From the NCBI GenBank assembly GCA_964416665.1, contig CAYQFA010000012.1, positions 1 to 20,616 of the forward strand: 20,616 nucleotides of DNA, written 5' to 3'. Below the pieces are notes generated by a model. It had not been told where the DNA came from and ran no database searches. It saw only the letters and a list, made by a program, of their open reading frames with translations. Below are positions 6,921 to 13,534 of the stretch, in pieces. This DNA comes from JAKAGE01 sp964416665. Lineage in GTDB: Bacteria; Patescibacteriota; Minisyncoccia; UBA6257; 2-01-FULL-56-20. The translations under genes and the position numbers were made by a program. The first letter of the stretch is position 1. Every line of letters starts with the position of its first letter.

Positions 6921-8216
6921 TTATCCCCTCGTGATATCCGCGCCGAGCGCTCGCAGGCGTTCATCCATGTTTTCGTAACCGCGGTCGATCTCTTCGACGC
7001 CATCCACTTCGGAGACGCCGTTGGCGACAAGCGCCGCGAGAAGGTCCACCATACCGGAGCGCAGATCGCGCACGATGAGGTTCTTGCTGGTAAGCGTCGT
7101 CGGTCCCTCGATCGTGGCAAAATGATACGCGCCCTTTCCCGCAAGCCGGCACGGGTCGTTCGGGGGGCACTCGGTCGAGATCTTTATCTTTGCGCCCATT
7201 TCGTTCAGATCGAGCGCATAGGCAAAGCGATCTTCATAGATGGTCTCGTGGATGGTCGAAACGCCGTTCGCCTGCGTGAGCAGCACGCCGAGCGGTTGCT
7301 GCCAGTCGGTCATATAGCCGGGCTGGACGTCGGTGCGGATCGCAAGTGGCGCAAGATCGCGCGCGCGCCAGAACGCGATGCTGTTGTTCCGAATTTCGAA
7401 CTCCCCTCCCAGCCGCCAGACAACATTTAAAAATGTGATGAGATGGTCCTGCGATGCACCATGGAGCACGATCCGTCCGTTCGTCGCAATGGCAAGACAC
7501 GCGAATGAGACCGCTTCGTTGCGGTCGGACATCACGCGATGCGTGGCACCGTGAAGCTGTTTCACACCCTCAATGGTGATCGTACGCGGCGGGCAGAGCT
7601 CGATGATCGCGCCCATTTTTTGGAGCAACTTCACGAGATCCATGATCTCCGGCTCGAGCGCCGCATTCTTGATAACCGTTTTGCCGTGCGCAAGCACAGC
7701 GGCCAGCATGATATTCTCCGTTGCGCCGACGCTCGGGAACCGCAGCTCGATCTCGGCGCCGTGAAGTCCTTTCGGCGCCCACGCATGGAAGCTCGTTTTA
7801 GTGATCTCGATCTGTGCGCCCAATTTAGAAAGTCCTTCCAAATGGATATCGACCGGCCGGGGGCCGATCTTGTCGCCGCCAAGCACCGGCACTTCCGCCT
7901 CGCCCGTGCGTGCGAGCAGTGGCCCGAGCGCGAGGATGGGAATCCGGTTGCGGCGGCTGAGCTGTCCCACCTTGTTGTGCTTTATCTCCGGCGTTTCGAT
8001 CTGCACGGTTGATGCCGCGGCGTCGATCTTGCTGCCGATGTTGCGAAGCAGCTCAAAGACGATATCAACATCGCCGATCACCGGCACGTTTTCCAATATC
8101 ACCGGCGCCGGGGTAAGCAACGATGCCACCAGCATCTTTGACGCTGCGTTCTTTGCGCCGGCGATCGCGATCTCGCCGAAAAGTGGTTTACCTCCCTTAA
8201 TTATAAATTTTGCCAT
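6921..8216 (-). CDS. murA: UDP-N-acetylglucosamine 1-carboxyvinyltransferase MurA, Asp115 form
   Basis: MurA transfers enolpyruvate from PEP to UDP-GlcNAc, the first committed step of peptidoglycan synthesis in the cytoplasm. The 431-aa protein has the EPSP-synthase fold with Lys22-Asn23 ('AGAKNA'), Arg91, Arg120 in 'IGPRPVDIH', and the 'TDWQQP' segment that holds the catalytic Asp equivalent to E. coli D305. The loop residue that is Cys115 in E. coli is Asp here ('LGGDKIG', codon GAC at 7874-7872). Cys-to-Asp MurA occurs naturally in mycobacteria, chlamydiae and Borrelia and is insensitive to fosfomycin. The start is the ATG at 8216, inside the last 20 nt of glyS, with no Shine-Dalgarno; the upstream Met at 8249 would add unrelated residues. 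It is probably coupled to glyS. Confidence 0.97.
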   Translation of the reverse strand: MAKFIIKGGKPLFGEIAIAGAKNAASKMLVASLLTPAPVILENVPVIGDVDIVFELLRNIGSKIDAAASTVQIETPEIKHNKVGQLSRRNRIPILALGPLLARTGEAEVPVLGGDKIGPRPVDIHLEGLSKLGAQIEITKTSFHAWAPKGLHGAEIELRFPSVGATENIMLAAVLAHGKTVIKNAALEPEIMDLVKLLQKMGAIIELCPPRTITIEGVKQLHGATHRVMSDRNEAVSFACLAIATNGRIVLHGASQDHLITFLNVVWRLGGEFEIRNNSIAFWRARDLAPLAIRTDVQPGYMTDWQQPLGVLLTQANGVSTIHETIYEDRFAYALDLNEMGAKIKISTECPPNDPCRLAGKGAYHFATIEGPTTLTSKNLIVRDLRSGMVDLLAALVANGVSEVDGVEEIDRGYENMDERLRALGADITRG

Positions 8217-9624
8217 GGAGGAAGGTGGGAAGATTCTCGATCGCCACACGCTCTTGTGTTCCGGTATCGCGATCGCGCACGGTCACCGTACCCTTGTTCT
8301 TTTCATCGCCTTCGCCGATCGTATCGAAATCAACCGTGATGCAGAACGGCGTGCCAATCTCGTCCTGCGCATAATAACGCTTGCCGATATTGCCGCGGTC
8401 GTCCCACGCCACGCTGAAATGCTTTTGGAGGTCGCCGTGGATCTTGCGCGCGAGCTCTACGAGCTGCGGTTTATTGGCGAGCAACGGAAAGATCGCCGCC
8501 TTGTACGGCGCAAGGCGCGGCTTCAACTTCAGATATACGCGGTCGCCGTCCTCCGTGTACGCATCAAGCATCACCATTGCCATTAGACGATTGATACCGA
8601 CAGCAGGCTCGATCACATGCGGCACGAATTTCTTGCCGGTCGCCGGGTCGGTGTACGAAAGGTCGACGCCGGAAAACTTCATGTGCTGTTTGAGGTCATA
8701 ATCCGTGCGATACGCCAATCCCCAGAGTTCCTTGAACCCGAACGGGAAATTATATTCCAGGTCCTCGGTGCGCTTACTATAAAAACTGCGCTCCTCGTCG
8801 CCATGCTCGCGCCAGCGCAGATTTTCCGCTTTTACGCCGAGCGTCGCGGTGATGAAGCCGTGCATCGCCGCTTTCCAACCATCATAGAGCTCTTTCCAGT
8901 CATTGATTTCAGGATCGAAGAAATATTCGATCTCCGCCTGCTCGAATTCGAGCGTGCGGAAGATGAAATTGCCTTTTGTTATCTCATTGCGGAAACTCTT
9001 GCCCAACTGGCCGACGCCGAACGGCAGTCGCACGCGCGTCGAATCGAGGATATTCTTGAATGCCAGAAATATCCCCTGCGCCGTTTCACCGCGAAGATAC
9101 ACTTTTGACTGCGCCTCCGGCACGATGCCGACGTGCGTCTCGAAAAGCAGGTTGAACTTGCGCACCGGCGTCCAGTCGAATTTTCTACACGTCGGACACT
9201 TGATCTTGTTCTGACCGATCACTTCGTCGAGCTCCGCCTCGCTTTTTCCCTCGACGCTGACCTTCTCCCCTTTCGTCTCAAAGTAGTTCTCGATCAAATG
9301 GTCCGCGCGTGTGCGACTATGACATGCCCGACATTCCACCATCGCATCAACCAGCCCTGCCACATGCCCGGACGCTTCCCAGGTTTTCGGATGGAGAATG
9401 ATGGAGGAATCCAAGCCGACCATATCGCTTCGTTCGCGCACGAATACACGCCACCACTCATCCTGGATATTGCGCTTCAACTCGACGCCCGCCGGACCAT
9501 ATTCATAAGAATTCGCCAGCCCACCATAGATCTCCGATCCGGGAAAAACAAATCCGCGACGCTTCGAGAGCGAAACAATCTTTTCCATCAAGCCGTCCTT
9601 TGTTGTTGATATGTTTTTTTCCAT
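8197..9624 (-). CDS. glyS: Glycyl-tRNA synthetase, single-chain (alpha2) type
   Basis: Class II synthetase of about 475 aa that charges tRNA-Gly, of the archaeal/eukaryotic-like homodimeric type rather than GlyQ+GlyS. Near the N-terminus is 'KRRGFVFPGSEIYGGLANSYEYGPAGVELK'-type sequence. Motif 1 lies around 'LHPKTWEASGH' (77-87). Zinc-type cysteines are C98/C101 and C143/C146. Then come 'YLRGETAQGIFLAF' (family consensus usually LRPETAQ), motif 2 'FRNEI...RTLEFEQAEIEYF' (211-235) and motif 3 'PAVGINRLMAMVML', followed by the anticodon-binding domain. I took the ATG at 9624, 1 nt after the upstream stop. An internal ATG at 9588 has the better ribosome site (AAGGA, 7-nt spacing) and may be the true start. 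Confidence 0.95.
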   Translation of the reverse strand: MEKNISTTKDGLMEKIVSLSKRRGFVFPGSEIYGGLANSYEYGPAGVELKRNIQDEWWRVFVRERSDMVGLDSSIILHPKTWEASGHVAGLVDAMVECRACHSRTRADHLIENYFETKGEKVSVEGKSEAELDEVIGQNKIKCPTCRKFDWTPVRKFNLLFETHVGIVPEAQSKVYLRGETAQGIFLAFKNILDSTRVRLPFGVGQLGKSFRNEITKGNFIFRTLEFEQAEIEYFFDPEINDWKELYDGWKAAMHGFITATLGVKAENLRWREHGDEERSFYSKRTEDLEYNFPFGFKELWGLAYRTDYDLKQHMKFSGVDLSYTDPATGKKFVPHVIEPAVGINRLMAMVMLDAYTEDGDRVYLKLKPRLAPYKAAIFPLLANKPQLVELARKIHGDLQKHFSVAWDDRGNIGKRYYAQDEIGTPFCITVDFDTIGEGDEKNKGTVTVRDRDTGTQERVAIENLPTFLHGKIYN

Positions 9625-9625
9625 A

Positions 9626-11500
9626 TTATTGCGTGACGCTATTGTCCTGTCCCTGGGAAACGCTGGTATCTTTCGGCAACGCTGTCGTGACCGGATCCGC
9701 TGACGCTTGTAACGTTTGCCCCGTGAAGCCATCAGTGGCGGTAAGCGAACTTTCTCCAAGCAATGTGACATCCTGGCCGACCTGGTTCACCGCCGGCACG
9801 TTGCTCACATCGAAGACCGTTTCAACGGGCGGGGTGATGACCCCGGTGCCTGCGGCAATTTTGGGAATGGTCCAGCTGATCTGCCCCGTTCCCGCATTAT
9901 ACACCGGCATCGAGGAAATGGTGCTCGAAACCGTTCCGGCAAACGTCGTTCCCGATTGAAGATACGCAGATACGGTAACATTTTGCACGTCGGTCGAATA
10001 GTTGGTGATGTCCCAGTGGATGGCATACTCCGTCGTCTGATTGACCTTCGGCGGGTATTGTCCGGACTTCAGATAGCCGGTCGCAGCAAGGTCAGTTGCG
10101 CCGCCGACGTCGTTTTGCAGGGTCGCCACCGCAATCGTGCTCGTACCGGCGGTGTTCGGCGGTACGGTCGGCGACTGTATCGTGCCGATGACCTTCAGTA
10201 CGTAGTTTTTATCGCTCGGCAATTTAATGGGAAATGTGGCCTTTGTTTTAACGGAGAACGTGACCGAGCCGCTTTGTCCCGGCGCGATCGAGGCGAGCGC
10301 GGGAGTATTTGCCGTTGACCAGGCTATGGTGTTCGATTGCGAGCTGAACGAACCGTCGGTCTGAAGAAGAGAGAAATTGAACATCGGTCCCGTAAGGTTC
10401 GCGGAAATGTTCACATTCGAAAAGCTCACGTTCGAGTTATTGGTATACGTCAGTATATAATCAAGATCATCCCCGGCTGAGGATATATAAGTCGTCGAGT
10501 TGTTAAGGGTGATCGCAAGCGATAACGGCGGCTGGGTCACTACGAAAGAAAGCGACTGGGTATTCACCGGATAAATTTCACCGGAAGCGCCAAGCGATAC
10601 CGTTCCCTCCATTTGGTATTGCGCCTGCGCTTGCCCGGCTATCGTTCCGGTCACCGTGAACGATCCGCTTGCCCCGCCTTGGATAGTGCCGATAGTCCAA
10701 TCATCACTGCCGGTCGCCGGGATGCTGCTTGTCGCGAACGTGAACGCCGGTGGATACGCGGCTTGGATCGACACGTCGTCGATGTCCTGCGCGGTGTTGT
10801 TTTTATAATTGACGGTGAACATGAAGCTTTGGCCGCTCACAATATTCTGCGGCGCGGTGGGGATTAAGCTTATCGCCGAGTCCCCTACCACAACGTTGGA
10901 TTCCCCGTCCGTTTCGAACGTCGTCTGCCCGGTGTTTGGCGTACTGTAGGTGAGCTTCACATTGATCCGCTGCAGGCTTTCGGGAGCCCCCGTCACGATG
11001 ATCGTGGAGCTTTGTGCCGCGACCGCGCCCGGAGCGATCGTGCCAAGTGTGTACTCCTCCGTGGTGTTGCTTGCGGCGTCGCCGACGAATGACATGCTGT
11101 TTGGAAGGATGACCGTAAGGACCGCGCCGGTCAATTGAACGGCGGAATTATTGGATGACGAGATAGTGATGACGGTCGGCGCACCGACGGGAACGGTATT
11201 GGGCTGTGAAAAGGCGATGCTCACGCTCGGGTTCGTCGCCGGACGCGCAAGGAATGCGATGGCAAGCACGATGCCCAAGAACACCACAAGGCCAACAGAA
11301 AAGAGCAAAAGCGCGTGACGACGAAAAAACACCCGGCCGTCAAACGGTGTTTTTGGTTTTGGCTCGGGTTTTTTCTTTGGTTCCGGAACACCCGGCGACG
11401 GTGGCGTTACCGGAGTCTTTGGTGGCTCCGTCGGCGGTGGCGTCGAATAGCCATAGGTCTTCTTTTTACTCGTCCAGATGGCGTTCGGATTATAGGGCAT
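9626..11500 (-). CDS. Membrane-anchored surface protein with Ig-like/DUF11-type repeats
   Basis: 624 aa. A cytoplasmic N-terminus with a Pro/Lys-rich stretch (about 20-52) is followed by one transmembrane helix (about 63-84). About 540 residues of Ser/Thr/Asn-rich beta-sandwich sequence come next, presumably outside the cell. At least four related modules can be seen, each with 'Y..xNNx...xxNVxxxxxL' and 'xIAPGxxGSxTFxV'-like strands, as in DUF11/CARDB-like domains (e.g. 'TVNYKNNTAQDIDDVSI', 'LTYTNNSNVSFSNVNI', 'WDITNYSTDVQNVTV'). There is no cleavable signal, LPXTG or catalytic motif, so a structural or adhesive role is likely. The ATG at 11500 is preferred over 11524 because a -10 box sits 6 nt before it; it overlaps recO by 11 nt. 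It is directly upstream of glyS. Confidence 0.85.
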   Translation of the reverse strand: MPYNPNAIWTSKKKTYGYSTPPPTEPPKTPVTPPSPGVPEPKKKPEPKPKTPFDGRVFFRRHALLLFSVGLVVFLGIVLAIAFLARPATNPSVSIAFSQPNTVPVGAPTVITISSSNNSAVQLTGAVLTVILPNSMSFVGDAASNTTEEYTLGTIAPGAVAAQSSTIIVTGAPESLQRINVKLTYSTPNTGQTTFETDGESNVVVGDSAISLIPTAPQNIVSGQSFMFTVNYKNNTAQDIDDVSIQAAYPPAFTFATSSIPATGSDDWTIGTIQGGASGSFTVTGTIAGQAQAQYQMEGTVSLGASGEIYPVNTQSLSFVVTQPPLSLAITLNNSTTYISSAGDDLDYILTYTNNSNVSFSNVNISANLTGPMFNFSLLQTDGSFSSQSNTIAWSTANTPALASIAPGQSGSVTFSVKTKATFPIKLPSDKNYVLKVIGTIQSPTVPPNTAGTSTIAVATLQNDVGGATDLAATGYLKSGQYPPKVNQTTEYAIHWDITNYSTDVQNVTVSAYLQSGTTFAGTVSSTISSMPVYNAGTGQISWTIPKIAAGTGVITPPVETVFDVSNVPAVNQVGQDVTLLGESSLTATDGFTGQTLQASADPVTTALPKDTSVSQGQDNSVTQ

Positions 11501-12008
11501 ATATCGATAATACCGCATTCCCACTTAATTTTAAAGGGAGTTTTCGAACGCAATCGGCACAAAAAAATTCCTGGCGCGGAACATAAAAATAGGCCGGGCG
11601 TTCTTTTCCGCACGAAAAGCAAACCGCCTCGTGCGGGTCCCAGCCGAGAATGGCGAGCACCCTTTCCCAGGAAAAATCCTCGGTGATCCCGTAGAGCATT
11701 TCCCATAATTCGGGTTCCGGCTGAAGTTCCTGAAGGAGTTGGCTCAAAAAATGGAGATCGGCGACCGAGATCGGACTTTTGCGCGCCTTAAGGGCGTCAA
11801 TGATCTGCATACCATGCGTTTCAATGAAGCGGATCTTGCCGATCGTTCCCGGCTCGAGGTGCGACGCAAGCTTTGATGTGATCTTGCGCGAGCTTTTCGC
11901 TTTGGCGATGACCTTTCCGAACCGCCCCGTAAAAAAAACATAGCGTCCATCCAGGTCTCCCTGCGGATCCTTGCGCAAAACAATGGCATCGTTCACGTAT
12001 TCCTGCAT
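11490..12008 (-). CDS. recO: DNA repair protein RecO, short form
   Basis: RecO loads RecA onto SSB-coated single strands with RecR and anneals DNA. The 172-aa protein has the N-terminal OB-fold ('DAIVLRKDPQGDLDGRYVFFTGRFGKVIAKAKSS'-like, residues 7-40). A helical region follows, then the C-terminal zinc finger with C130, C133, C150 and C153 ('CFSCGKERP...FFCADC'). It stops about 20 residues after the finger, whereas typical RecO (about 240 aa) continues with a helical segment. The coding region ends where the next gene begins (11-nt overlap), so a C-terminal shortening is plausible. The sequence shows no frameshift. The start at 12008 fits the family N-terminus. Confidence 0.85.
   Translation of the reverse strand: MQEYVNDAIVLRKDPQGDLDGRYVFFTGRFGKVIAKAKSSRKITSKLASHLEPGTIGKIRFIETHGMQIIDALKARKSPISVADLHFLSQLLQELQPEPELWEMLYGITEDFSWERVLAILGWDPHEAVCFSCGKERPAYFYVPRQEFFCADCVRKLPLKLSGNAVLSIYAL
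11507..11535 (-). promoter_or_regulatory. Promoter of the surface-protein gene, inside recO
   Basis: On the minus strand: -35 TTTAAA (11530-11535), a 17-nt spacer, and -10 TATTAT (11507-11512), 6 nt before the ATG at 11500. It lies within the 3' end of recO, which would give the surface protein expression independent of recO. Confidence 0.5.
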
Positions 12009-12014
12009 CGGTTC

Positions 12015-12042
12015 AGAATAAAAAATCTTTTTTATCGGTCAC
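12015..12042 (-). promoter_or_regulatory. Putative recO promoter
   Basis: On the minus strand: -35 GTGACC (12037-12042), a 16-nt spacer, and -10 TATTCT (12015-12020), 6 nt before the recO ATG. Each hexamer matches consensus at 4 of 6 positions. An A/T palindrome with arms of 8 (12018-12035) overlaps it and could be a binding site or chance. Confidence 0.4.
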
Positions 12043-12050
12043 CGCCTTAC

Positions 12051-12095
12051 TATAACATTTCTATTCAGACGAGAGCGAGGGCAATTTGAGCGAGG
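12051..12095 (+). promoter_or_regulatory. Promoter and Shine-Dalgarno of the 100-aa plus-strand gene
   Basis: A -10-like TATAAC is at 12051-12056, with only a poor T-rich -35. A roughly 40-nt leader follows, ending in GAGG (12092-12095), 6 nt before the ATG at 12102. Unlike most genes here, this one has a real leader and a ribosome-binding site. Confidence 0.45.
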
Positions 12096-12101
12096 TTGAT
12101 A

Positions 12102-12404
12102 ATGATCCTGTTTGATACTACTATGTATTTAGAGTTCGATTTTGGGCTCAGATCAAATCGCAGAAAGGGCCAAATGAGCTGCATATCATTGAAGGCGCCC
12201 CCGTATATGAACACGAAGGGCATGAAGCCAGGCGATGTCGTAGAGATCATCGACGACGAAGCTGGCGGAGCACTCAAGCTCGAAAAACTTGTGGCGACCA
12301 CACCAAACTCGATAACTGTCGCCGAAACCCGAACGCACCACGAGAGAAGTTTCGGCGTTACGAAGGTCGTCCGCCATTTCCCGAACGGTTTGATGGCCTT
12401 TTAG
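12102..12404 (+). CDS. Small protein of unknown function (100 aa)
   Basis: I do not recognise this protein. It has no signal peptide or membrane segment. The middle, 'GMKPGDVVEIIDDEAGGALKLEKLV', resembles the 'GhxxGDxVxh...xxxLxLxxh' beta pattern of small barrels such as AbrB/SpoVT-type or translation-factor-like domains, but the match is too loose to call. The second half is charged, with several His and Arg residues. Support for a real gene: a GAGG ribosome site 6 nt before the ATG, a -10 box upstream, and a hairpin terminator just after the stop. It is the only plus-strand gene between two minus-strand transcription units. An overlapping minus-strand frame (12065-12301) looks less protein-like. 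Confidence 0.55.
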   Translation: MILFDTTMYLEFDFGLRSNRRKGQMSCISLKAPPYMNTKGMKPGDVVEIIDDEAGGALKLEKLVATTPNSITVAETRTHHERSFGVTKVVRHFPNGLMAF

Positions 12405-12428
12405 CCAAAGGCCAATTGCCAGAGAATC

Positions 12429-12470
12429 ACGGACAGCTCGCTAACCAGCAGCTGTCCGTAGTTTTGTCCA
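12429..12470 (+). terminator. Hairpin terminator after the 100-aa gene
   Basis: A 10-bp perfect stem (12429-12438 with 12450-12459, arm ACGGACAGCT) has an 11-nt loop and is followed by GTTTTG. A smaller hairpin (12395-12401 with 12407-12413) covers the stop codon. The short U-tract makes it a moderate terminator. It lies between two convergent genes. Confidence 0.6.
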
Positions 12471-12494
12471 GACAATGGCAAATTTCACTTACTT

Positions 12495-13142
12495 CTACAA
12501 GATCCCCGATTCTTTCAATTCCAATTCAAGCTCTTTGAGAAAATCTTCAAGGAACCGGGTCCTGTGTCGTGCCAGATCCATCGCGGTTTTAGTATGCATG
12601 CCCGACCCAACTTTCAGCAGCCTCTCGGGAAAGAGGTCAAGACTGGACCGGAAGGCTACGGATCCTTTCGTCATGAGCGGGTCTTCAGCTGGATAAAGCG
12701 GTCTGTTCATCTGACCTCCCGAGGAGAACGTCCTCATGATAGCAATAGCTCCGGTCGCTTCCAATCGATCCGCATCCTGAAGAATTTTCGCCTCAAGAAG
12801 GTCCGGCATGATCCCTTTTGAATAAGAGCATTGGCGGATGCATGTCAGGACCGATTCGATTTTCTCTTTTGGATATTCCGGAAGCGCCCCTAAAATTTCT
12901 CGCGCGACCACTGCGCTTTCGTCGGTCTCGTTTTTGCTTTTAGGCGAATCCTTCTGATACACCACCACATCGTGAAAAAGCGCCGCGGGGACGAGAATAT
13001 CAAAATCAGCATTTTCAGCAAATCCTATCTTTTCCACCAATCCAAGAACCCTCAGAATATGATTGATATCATGGGAAGGATCGTTGCGGGTCTGTTTTCC
13101 TGAAACTACCGCGACAAGTTTATTTTTTAATGCTGCGTCCAT
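12495..13142 (-). CDS. HD-domain phosphohydrolase
   Basis: The 215-aa cytosolic protein has the HD metal-dependent phosphohydrolase pattern: His24 and His28 in 'SHDINHILRV', His57-Asp58 in 'AALFHDVV', and Asp123/Asp125 in 'LQDADRLEATGA'. The order H...HD...D with 'DADRLEA' and 'GAIAIMRTF' is that of the YedJ-like group of HD proteins, whose natural substrates are mostly unsettled (nucleotides or phosphate esters). It stands alone between the plus-strand orphan and a structured intergenic region. A TATTAT box 7 nt before the ATG predicts a leaderless mRNA. The ATG at 13142 is the only sensible start. Confidence 0.88.
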   Translation of the reverse strand: MDAALKNKLVAVVSGKQTRNDPSHDINHILRVLGLVEKIGFAENADFDILVPAALFHDVVVYQKDSPKSKNETDESAVVAREILGALPEYPKEKIESVLTCIRQCSYSKGIMPDLLEAKILQDADRLEATGAIAIMRTFSSGGQMNRPLYPAEDPLMTKGSVAFRSSLDLFPERLLKVGSGMHTKTAMDLARHRTRFLEDFLKELELELKESGIL

Positions 13143-13149
13143 AACCTGA

Positions 13150-13155
13150 ATAATA
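13150..13155 (-). promoter_or_regulatory. -10 box of the HD-domain gene
   Basis: TATTAT on the minus strand ends 7 nt before the ATG at 13142. The -35 is weak (TTGCTC-like at an 18-nt spacing). A small hairpin (13172-13176 with 13181-13185) overlaps the spacer/-35 area. Confidence 0.45.
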
Positions 13156-13192
13156 GATCACAAAGGGACGCCGGAGCAATCTCCGTTCCGAT

Positions 13193-13273
13193 AAAAAATC
13201 CGCAGGAAATGGGTTCAGGGACTTCGATCATTCGTTCGCAATACGAATAGATCCCCTGGACTCATTCCTGCGG
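13193..13273 (-). terminator. Long hairpin with U-tract
   Basis: The outer stem pairs 13200-13208 with 13265-13273 (9 bp). After a 1-nt bulge, 13210-13220 pairs with 13254-13264 (11 bp, two G:U). An inner stem of 4 and 6 bp (13226-13235 with 13243-13253) closes a 7-nt loop. On the minus strand the stem is followed directly by ATTTTTTAT, an intrinsic terminator layout for minus-strand transcripts. Confidence 0.75.
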
Positions 13274-13288
13274 CAGCCGATAGTGTCA

Positions 13289-13306
13289 CTCCTTCCCGGG
13301 AAGGAG
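13289..13306. repeat. 18-nt perfect palindrome
   Basis: CTCCTTCCCGGGAAGGAG is its own reverse complement. It can form a 6-bp hairpin with a CCCGGG loop in RNA or serve as a dimeric protein site in DNA. It lies inside the candidate small RNA. Confidence 0.6.
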
Positions 13307-13344
13307 GGGTGGGAGGATGGCCAATTCCCCGCGCCGATAGGCAC

Positions 13345-13372
13345 ATAATAACAAGATTTTGAAAAAAGGCAA
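13345..13372 (-). promoter_or_regulatory. Promoter of the candidate small RNA
   Basis: On the minus strand: -35 TTGCCT (13367-13372), a 16-nt spacer and -10 TATTAT (13345-13350). Expected start is near 13338. It sits immediately beyond the tRNA-Tyr terminator, so it is not needed by an upstream gene. Confidence 0.5.
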
Positions 13373-13375
13373 TAA

Positions 13376-13443
13376 AAAAAGAAGGAGAGGTATTTTCAGC
13401 GAATTATTCTTATCACGAGCTGAAAATACCTCTCCTTCTTTTT
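13376..13443. terminator. 25-bp perfect hairpin terminator after tRNA-Tyr
   Basis: 13376-13400 pairs perfectly with 13419-13443 around an 18-nt loop. A-tract and T-tract ends make it able to act in both directions. It begins 6 nt past the tRNA-Tyr discriminator on the minus strand and so ends the rpsB-tsf-tRNA-Tyr unit. Confidence 0.85.
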
Positions 13444-13448
13444 GTGTG

Positions 13449-13532
13449 TGCGCCGGGAAGGATTCGAACCTTCGTAGCCCATAGGGCGACAGATTTACAG
13501 TCTGTTGCGATTGACCACTCCGCCACCGACGC
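13449..13532 (-). tRNA. tRNA-Tyr (GUA)
   Basis: 84 nt, class II tRNA. Acceptor stem GCGTCGG pairs with CCGGCGC (one G:U), discriminator A. Anticodon stem ACAGA/TCTGT closes loop CTGTAAA with anticodon GTA. A long variable arm (GCCC-TAT-GGGC) is present, as required for bacterial tRNA-Tyr, and the T-arm is GAAGG-TTCGAAT-CCTTC. CCA is not encoded. It is 2 nt downstream of the 109-aa gene and followed by a strong terminator, so it is probably processed from the rpsB-tsf transcript. Confidence 0.97.
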
Positions 13533-13534
13533 AT

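Larger units (their letters stand above)
13193..13338 (-). ncRNA. Candidate small structured RNA (about 145 nt)
   Basis: A good promoter (13345-13372) is followed by about 60 nt without a reading frame of note, then a long hairpin ending in six U residues (13193-13273). Together they define a compact transcription unit on the minus strand, between the tRNA-Tyr terminator and the HD gene. The 5' half holds an 18-nt palindrome that can form a 6-bp stem, a GGGG/CCCC pairing chance, and two copies of CTATCGGC (near 13332-13339 and 13275-13282). I do not recognise it as 4.5S, 6S, tmRNA, RNase P RNA or a known riboswitch. It could instead be a leader with an attenuator for the HD gene, whose ATG is about 50 nt beyond the terminator. 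Confidence 0.4.

Noticed and set aside
5841..8586. Overlapping plus-strand frames antisense to mreB, murA and glyS
   Set aside because: Their residue content is Arg/His/Asp-rich in the manner of reverse-strand shadows, and the opposite strand encodes complete conserved enzymes.
11320..11480. Tandem repeat or collagen-like element in the Pro/Lys-rich N-terminus of the surface protein
   Set aside because: The stretch is low-complexity but not periodic enough at DNA level to call a repeat.
12018..12035. A/T-rich palindrome (arms of 8) before recO as a terminator
   Set aside because: No GC-rich stem and no gene ending there; more likely promoter-region composition.
13193..13340. 4.5S/SRP RNA, 6S RNA or a known riboswitch
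   Set aside because: I looked for the SRP GGAA/AGCA tetraloop region, the 6S central bubble with long flanking helices, and common riboswitch cores, and found none; it is reported only as an unassigned candidate.
13286..13534. 82-aa minus-strand reading frame
   Set aside because: It runs through the tRNA-Tyr gene and the 25-bp terminator, so it is a chance frame.
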